Position numbers and translations under genes: made by a program. This document shows, piece after piece, positions 58,101 through 64,000 of a DNA stretch of 64,000 nucleotides. This DNA comes from Dasypus novemcinctus (taxonomy: Eukaryota > Chordata > Mammalia > Cingulata > Dasypodidae). The notes under the pieces were generated by a model. It was not told where the DNA came from. It worked only from the letters and a program-made list of their open reading frames with translations, and made no database searches. The DNA lies in NCBI RefSeq assembly GCF_030445035.2, contig NC_080680.1:53767212-53831211 (forward strand), written 5' to 3'. Each line of letters begins with the position of its first letter. The stretch's first letter is position 1.

Positions 58101-59007
58101 TTTATGGCTATAAATTTCCCTCTCAGTATTGCTTTTGCTGCATCCCATAAATTTTGGTATGTTGTGTTATCATGTTCATTTGTTTCAAGGTAGTCATTGA
58201 TTTCTTTTGAGATTTCCTCTTTGACCCACTGTTTTTCTAAGAGTGTGCTGTTTAATTTCCAAATCATGGTGTGAAATCTGGGCCTCTGGCCCTTGTAAAT
58301 TTCCAGCTTCACTCCACTGTGGTCAGATATATCATTTTGCATGATTTCGATCTTTCTGAATTCATTAAGCCTTTCTTTGTGGCCTAGCAAAATGTTTGTC
58401 TTGGAGAATGATCCATGTGCACTTGAGAAAAATGTATATCCTGCTGTGTTTGGGTGTAATGATCTATATATGTCTATTAGATCCAACTCCTCTAATATAC
58501 TGTTCAAATATTTTGTTTCTTTAGTGATTCTCTTTTGAGATGTTCTGTCCAGAATTGATAGTGGTGTATTAAAATCCCCCACTATAATGGTAGTTGCATC
58601 TATTCTTTCACTTAGTTTTTCCAGTGTTTGTCTCATGTATTTAGAGGCACCCTTGTTAGGAGCATAAATATTTATGATTGTTCGAACTTCTTGACAGATT
58701 ATCCCTTTCACTAAAATGTACTATCCTTCTTTGTCTCTCACAATTGTTTCTCATTTAAAGTCTATTTTGTCTGATATTAATATAGCTACTCCTGCCTTTT
58801 TTTGGTTATTCTTTGCTTGTATGATTGTTTTCCAACCATTCACTTTCAGCCTCCATGAGTCTCTGGGCCTAAGATGTGTCTCTTGTAGACAGCATATAGA
58901 TGGGTCATATTTCCTTATCCAATGTCCCAGTCTGAATCTTTTGATACGTGAGTTTAATCTGTTGACATTCAGTGTTATTACTTTCAAGGAATTATTGTGT
59001 TAGCCAT
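55176..59007 (-). pseudogene. L1 ORF2 of antisense copy, heavily disrupted
   Basis: The start ATG is at 59,007. Loss of one base in the fifth to sixth codon region breaks the frame at once. Further breaks seen: a stop in place of a cysteine codon near 58,753, another stop shortly after, a frameshift near 58.0 kb, a stop after ALRQE near 56,959, a one-base loss near 55,930, TGA at 55,897-55,899 and a one-base loss near 55.82 kb. Recognisable parts remain: LNVNRLNS and [10 protein letters not shown] (endonuclease), GDFNTPLS, the reverse transcriptase with [11 protein letters not shown] and FADDMILY (56.9 kb), and the C-terminal [10 protein letters not shown]- and [13 protein letters not shown]-type segments. 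Not functional. Confidence 0.92.
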
Positions 59008-59082
59008 ATTTTGATTGGACTTGTGTTTGTCATATTTTTTTTGTTTGTTTTTTCCCATCTTTTTTTGTCTTTTTTGTTGCTC

Positions 59083-60050
59083 TTACACTCTCCTCCAATT
59101 CTGCCTGTCCTGTTTTTTCCTTTCTTCCTGCAAAACTCCCTTTAGAATTTCTTGAAGGGGAATTTTCTTGTTGGCATACTCTTTCAGTTTCTGTTTATCT
59201 GTGAATATTTTGAACTCTCCATCATTTTTGAATGCTAGTTTAGCTGGATAGAGTATTCTTGATTGGAAATTTTTTTTCTTTTAGTACCTTGACTATATCA
59301 TACCACTGCCTTCTTGCCTCCATGGTTTCAGATGAGAGATCTGCAGTTAATCTTATGGAGTTTCCCTTGTATGTGATGGTTTTCTTTTCTCTTGCTGCTT
59401 TTAGAATTTTCTCTTTGCTGAGCATTGGATGATTTGACAAGAATATGTCTTGGGGTGGGCCTGTTGGGGTTTATGATGATTGGGGTGCACTGTGCTTCTT
59501 GGATATGTACATCTGTCTCTTTCAGTAGATTTGGGAAGTTTTCAGCCATTATTTCCTGCAACACTCCTTCTGACCCCTTTCCCTTCTCTTCTCCTTCTGG
59601 GATGCCTATTTATACGTATGTTTGAGTGTTTTGCATTGTCATTCAGGTCCCTAAGTCCTAGCTGGATTTTTTCTATCCTTTTATCGACCAATTCTACTTT
59701 TTGTTTGATTTCCGATGTACTGTCTTCCACATCATTAATTCTCTGCTCTGCCTCTTCTAGTGTGCTGAAATTTGCTGCAAGTGTATTTTTGATTTCTTGA
59801 ACCTTGGTGATCATTCCCATCATATCTGTTATCTTTTTACGTATGTCTGCAATTTCCCCTCCAAATGTTGTCTTCATGTTGTTAACCTCTTCCTTTACTT
59901 CATTAAATTTGTCGGTGATAAATGTTCTGAGATCTTTCATTACTTTGCGAAGTTCTGCTCCCCTTCCTGGTTTTCAGTTTGTTCATTGGATTCAGCCATG
60001 TTTTCCTGATTACTGGTTTGGTTTGTAGATTTTTGTTGCTGTCTGGTCAT
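59083..60050 (-). pseudogene. L1 ORF1 of antisense copy, disrupted
   Basis: The ATG at 60,050 matches that of the intact plus-strand ORF1. A small deletion after EGEQNFAK brings a stop about 37 codons in. The coiled coil (KDLRTFITDKFNEVKEEV...) is readable from 59,940, and the RRM/CTD part is broken by further frameshifts near 59.56 and 59.38 kb. The C-terminal [16 protein letters not shown] block is still visible. Not functional. Confidence 0.9.
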
Positions 60051-62122
60051 CATTTTTCTTGATGGGTTTAATCAGTTCCTTAGCTTCTTTGTCTAGTCTT
60101 GGGGATTAATTAGCTGTTGTCTTTGCGTAAGTGTTATATCTTCTCTTTGTCACTTTGTTCTTCTTATTCTAATTTCTTTTTGCTGGTTGAGTTCACTTTG
60201 AAGGAAAGTATTAGGACCAGGGAAAGGCAATTGTGTAAGCAAGGAAAAAGTGTAAAGTGGTATTGGTGATATATGTTAACAGAGCAACAATATGAGTTCT
60301 GGGAGGATGGATGTTAGATTCATGTAAGTTGTGTAGTTATTCCAGTAGGTAGAGTACCTATAATGAGGTAGTCGACTGAATATGGGAGGAATATGGTATG
60401 AGTTAAAAAGTTATTGTTTTTGTGAGAGAGGGAAAGAGAAAAGAAAGGCAATAGTTTCAAGAGTGGATAAAAGACAGAAAACAAAACAAAAGTATTAGAA
60501 ATTAAGAGTTAGACACTTTGGGGATCAAAGAAAGGGAGGTGGGATATAGGAGTGACAGTAGATGATGGGGGATATCAAGATATCGGGGAAAGGGGATAAT
60601 GTAGATAGCCAAAATCAATTCACACAGAAATGAGGCAGCAGAGGGTGAGGAAACCCAGCAAATGTGAGGTGTTCCCTGCAGCGCCTATTGTATAATTAAG
60701 ATAAAATAAAATAAGAAGAAAATGAGGGACAAGAGAAAGAAGAAAAAAAAAAAAGAGAAGAAAGGAAGAAAGAAAAAGGGGGTGGGTAAAGGGAGGGGAA
60801 CAAGTAGGGAAAAGAAAAAAAAGATATAGACCAACCGCAACAGCAGCAGCAACAACAACAACAACAAAAACCCTAAATAACTGAAAAAGAAAAGAAAAAC
60901 AAAACAAAACAAAACAAAAACAAAAAAAAGACTTTGGAGGATACGCTGGGAGAAAAGACTAGGAGATACTGCAATGTTAGCAATCAGGACATTAAAAAGA
61001 ATAAAAAATAAAATAAAATAAAAAATAAAACAAAGCAAAACAAAACAAAAAAGAAAAAATGCAAATGTTGAGGGCTAGGGCATTCAAGGACCTCAGATGG
61101 ACCTCAGGGCGTAATGGATTCAGGGATGGAAAGTCTGAGATATTGAAGACTCAAGAGGTGTGAGTCTCTGGGTGTGGGCCACCAGGGTTTAGGGGACTCA
61201 GACCTGGCAACCTCAAATCTGGTTAACAGGGAGCCTGGGAGCACCACAGTGTAACATAGTCTTCAGGGATCCCTGCAGCTGGGTGCCAGCCCTATGGGTG
61301 AGGTCAGATCCGCAAACTCTATCTTATGTGTCTGAACCCCACAATTCACTCACTCACTGGGGTCTATTCTGTGGATGTATCATCCATTCGGCTTCAGGAC
61401 ACCTCCCACCCTGTAAGCCCCCAGAACGGCCACCTGGGGGCGCCTCTACACTGCAACCAATTTAATGACGCAGATCAGAAGCCAGGCCCGGGGGTGGGGC
61501 TCCAGCCAGAAATGCGACAACAGAGTCCAAAACCGAAAATCCCACACTTTGCAAAATATTCCCCCAATCGGCTTCCAGACATCTCCCACCCCGCCAGACC
61601 CTGTAACAGCCTCTCGGTTACGTTTCTTTATTGCCAGCAATCTAAGTCCACTGCAGATCGGCAGCCGGGCTTGAGGGGGGCGGGGCTCCAGGCAGAAGCG
61701 TTATTACTTGTGTCTGCAATCAAAAACTCCCCACTTCACAACAAAACCCCCGTTTGTCTCCCCAAATCGGTCTGCAAATGCCTCCCATCCTGTCAACCCC
61801 CCAACAGCCTGCTCAGTGCTGACGAATTCCCCAGTACCACAGACCCTCCAAAAATAGCCGCGGCAGCGCTAGTTCCACCGCTCCATCCACCCTAGGAGGG
61901 AGGTCCTCTGCTCAGCTCTCACCTCCATGCAATAGAGTTTCAGTTATATCTTATAGACAATCCTCTCCGTTACCTTCCCACCAAATCAATGTCCAGACAC
62001 CACCTGCCCTGCAAAAATCCCGAAACAGCCTGGTCCCGAAGAACCTCCAATGCTGCCCAGCCACTTCTTTGCAGGAGAGACCATCAGGTAAGCTCACTCA
62101 GCCACCATCTTGCCCCACCCCT
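60051..62122 (-). promoter_or_regulatory. L1 5'UTR of antisense copy with tandem modules
   Basis: Shares the start and the 'gactggtactggggaattcg'-type spacer with the plus-strand L1 but lacks its CpG-rich 114-bp monomers. Instead a different module recurs four times on the plus strand, starting at about 61,389, 61,569, 61,768 and 61,987 (spacings of about 180, 199 and 219), with the shared phrases 'cggcttc..gacacctcccaccc' and '..aacagcct'. (AAC)n and (AAAAC)n simple repeats lie at 60,838-61,045. Confidence 0.75.
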
Positions 62123-62135
62123 CTTATTGTGTTTT

Positions 62136-63640
62136 AAGAAGTTAAGAATTTAGATACTGAACACATTCTGTTCTATGTATTTTTTTAACTATTTAAAAGT
62201 ATGTTGTGTAATTTCCACATGGCTAGAGATTTCCCTGTTGTCATTCTAGTATTGATTTCTAGTTATATTCCATTATAGTCAGAGTACACACAGTGTATTT
62301 TTTCAACTCTTTTAAAATGGTTTACAATTTTTTTATGAGCCAAGATGTCATCTACATTGGTGAATGCCCCCTTGGCATTGAAAATAAAAAGTATCCTGCA
62401 GTTGATGGGAGGCATGCTATATAAATGTTGATTAGATCCTGTTGATTGATAGTGTTGTTTTGTTCTTCTAAATCTTTGTTGATTTTTTGTCTTGTAGTTT
62501 TATTAGTTGCTGAGATGTGTGAGTCTTTATGTCCCCAACTATAATTGTGGAGTTGTCTATTTCTCCTTTCACTCTATCTGTATATATTAACATTTTGTTG
62601 TTTGGTGCATATATATTTAGGACTGCTATAATTTCCTGGTGACTTGACCATGTTAGCATTAGATGATGTCCCTCTTTTTTTCTAGTGATTTTCTTGGCTT
62701 TATGTTCTAGTTTATCATATATGAATATATACATTCATACTTTTAAAAAATTAATAGTTCTTATTGTATAATCTCATCTATTATTTTATTTTCAATATAA
62801 TTATGCCATTGTATTTGAAGTCAGTTCTTTATAGACATACTATATTTGGATCTTGCTTTTTTTTTCTTTCAAATCTTTATCACCTGTCTTTGAATTATTT
62901 AGATCATTTATATTTAATATGATAGGACTTAATTCTTACATTTTATAATTTTTTTTCCCCAATTCTTTACTCTGTTTCTCATTCTTGCCTTCTTTGAGGC
63001 TGCTTGAACATTTTTTAGGTTTTGGTCTTAATTTATTTACAGTGTTTTCAAGTATATCAATTTACAGTTTCCTAAATGGTTGCTTCAGTTATTTTAACAT
63101 ATATGTATATCATTGCCTATTTTTATCCATGTTTTACCACTTCAAGTGAAGTGTAGACATCTTCAGTTTAGGTTCTTTACAATCTCTACTTTTTAAGGGC
63201 AATTACTTTGGGCAGCACATTAGTTGGCATTATCATTTTTTTCTACAACCATCAAATATGATTTATAAATCTTTTGGCTAGAGAGCAGTTTATTATATTC
63301 TTCCTTATTGTTATCCATTCATTGTGCTTGTTTTAGAGTTCCAAATCTTCCTCTGTTATCATTTCTTTTCTGTCTGGACAATTTGTTTTAGCCATTCTTT
63401 AAGGGTAAGTCTGCTGTGACATATCATCTTAGCTTTTATTTGCCTTAGAATGTCTTTATTTTCCTTTCTTGGTGGATTTTTTTTTATCAGATATAGAATG
63501 TGATGTTAAAATATTATTTGATTTAGAAATTTAAAATGGTATGTCACTTATTTCTGGCCTCCATGGTTTCAGATGAAAATTCTGTTGCCATTCAAACTGA
63601 TAATCCCTGTATATAACTAATAATCCTTTTGACATTTTTA
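62136..63640 (-). mobile_element. Old antisense L1, ORF2 endonuclease part and beyond
   Basis: Antisense text of an old L1: 'ctagttatattccattatagtcagagtac', 'ccccaactataattgtggagttg', 'aggactgctataatttcctggtgac', 'ttgatttatatttaatatgatagg', and later 'ggcctccatggtttcagatgaaaattctg'. One 88-codon minus frame (62,468-62,734) covers the VGDIKT endonuclease block. It is the continuation of the old L1 at 50.7-51.8 kb, split by the young insertion. Confidence 0.65.
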
Positions 63641-64000
63641 AATTCCGTTGTTTGACAGAGAGCTTTAGTTCAATCTAGCATCTTACTAAACCCATTACCC
63701 AATTAAAAATAATTGACTTTGCGAAGCAATTTCTACCAAATACATTTATTTGAAGGAAGACAAGGAGTCAGAGTTTTAACTGGTGTACTGTAGCACTTTA
63801 GCAGTTTTCTTGTACATGACTCTCAAGGACACTGGTAACAAACTGCGAAGGGGGGTTAACCTGTGTGCATGAGGCCAAATCATCAGCAGCACAGTCACAA
63901 CATTGACACAGGCTGAGTTCCATGGCCTCATTTATCCTTACCTGCTGTATACATGTAATAGTTCAGTTAACCTAGTGGGTTTATTTTACGCTTTAGGTAA
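63641..64000. other. Unassigned sequence at window end
   Basis: Not clearly repetitive. A minus-strand CAGGTAAGG at about 63,942 resembles a splice donor, but without a supporting open frame or acceptor this is not evidence for an exon. Confidence 0.3.

Larger units (their letters stand above)
52261..62122 (-). mobile_element. Full-length L1 retrotransposon, antisense, about 9.9 kb
   Basis: Reverse-strand counterpart of the 39.8-49.3 kb L1, with the same order read from 62.1 kb leftwards: YY1-type start (GGGCAAGATGGTGGC), 5'UTR, ORF1, ORF2, about 2.9-kb 3'UTR, G-rich tract, AATAAA and a composite A tail. An imperfect duplication around TTATTGTGT (52,249-52,257 and 62,124-62,132) brackets it. 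Both ORFs are heavily broken. With the plus-strand copy it forms a convergent pair. Confidence 0.92.

Noticed and set aside
60685-61038. 117-codon Phe/Leu-rich minus-strand frame
   Set aside because: It covers A/AAC-rich simple repeats in the L1 5'UTR; low complexity, no domain.
63930-63955. Splice donor of a host exon on the minus strand
   Set aside because: One CAGGTAAGG match is expected by chance and no open frame or acceptor supports it.

Overview
This is a stretch of mammalian intergenic (or intronic) DNA, AT-rich and packed with transposable elements. The two tRNA-derived SINEs, a monomer at 22.7 kb and a dimer at 20.6 kb, match what I know of DAS-SINEs. Those SINEs are characteristic of armadillos, so the window most likely comes from Dasypus or a close relative (Xenarthra). 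MIR, L2, MaLR, ERVL and Tigger relics common to placental mammals agree with this. I found no host protein-coding gene, and almost every long open frame is explained by a mobile element or by the shadow strand of one.

Layout. From 0 to 10 kb there are MIR relics, a reverse-strand HAL1/L1-like relic split by an ERVL (MLT2-like) LTR, and a nearly full-length Tigger DNA transposon with recognisable ends and a decayed transposase. A TATC microsatellite follows. From 10 to 18 kb lie MaLR LTRs in both orientations, one still joined to internal MaLR sequence, and a medium-aged L1 whose 5' part is abbreviated. From 18 to 34 kb the sequence is mostly low-copy, with the two DAS-SINEs, L2 and MIR relics and a solo ERVL LTR with a perfect 5-bp target-site duplication. 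At 34.9 kb there is a full-length U6 snRNA copy fused to an L1 3' end (a U6/L1 chimeric retrocopy). An LTR-like sequence of retroviral ERV1 character follows on the minus strand.

The second half is dominated by two full-length, fairly young L1 elements of about 9.5 and 9.9 kb in convergent (tail-to-tail) orientation, 39.8-49.3 kb (+) and 52.3-62.1 kb (-). A 5'-truncated third L1 3' end (49.9-50.7 kb) and an old antisense L1 lie between them. The old L1 resumes beyond 62.1 kb, so the minus-strand young L1 appears to have inserted into it. Both young L1s have a YY1-type 5' start, tandemly repeated 5'UTR modules (different kinds in the two copies), ORF1, ORF2, and an unusually long 3'UTR of about 2.8-2.9 kb ending in a G-quadruplex-prone tract. 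The plus-strand copy keeps an uninterrupted ORF1. Its ORF2 has one frameshift and two stops, and one of those stops (TGA near codon 1036) occurs at the same codon in the other copy.

All family assignments come from reading the sequence against remembered family features. No alignment or database search was run, and element edges without a stated duplication are approximate.
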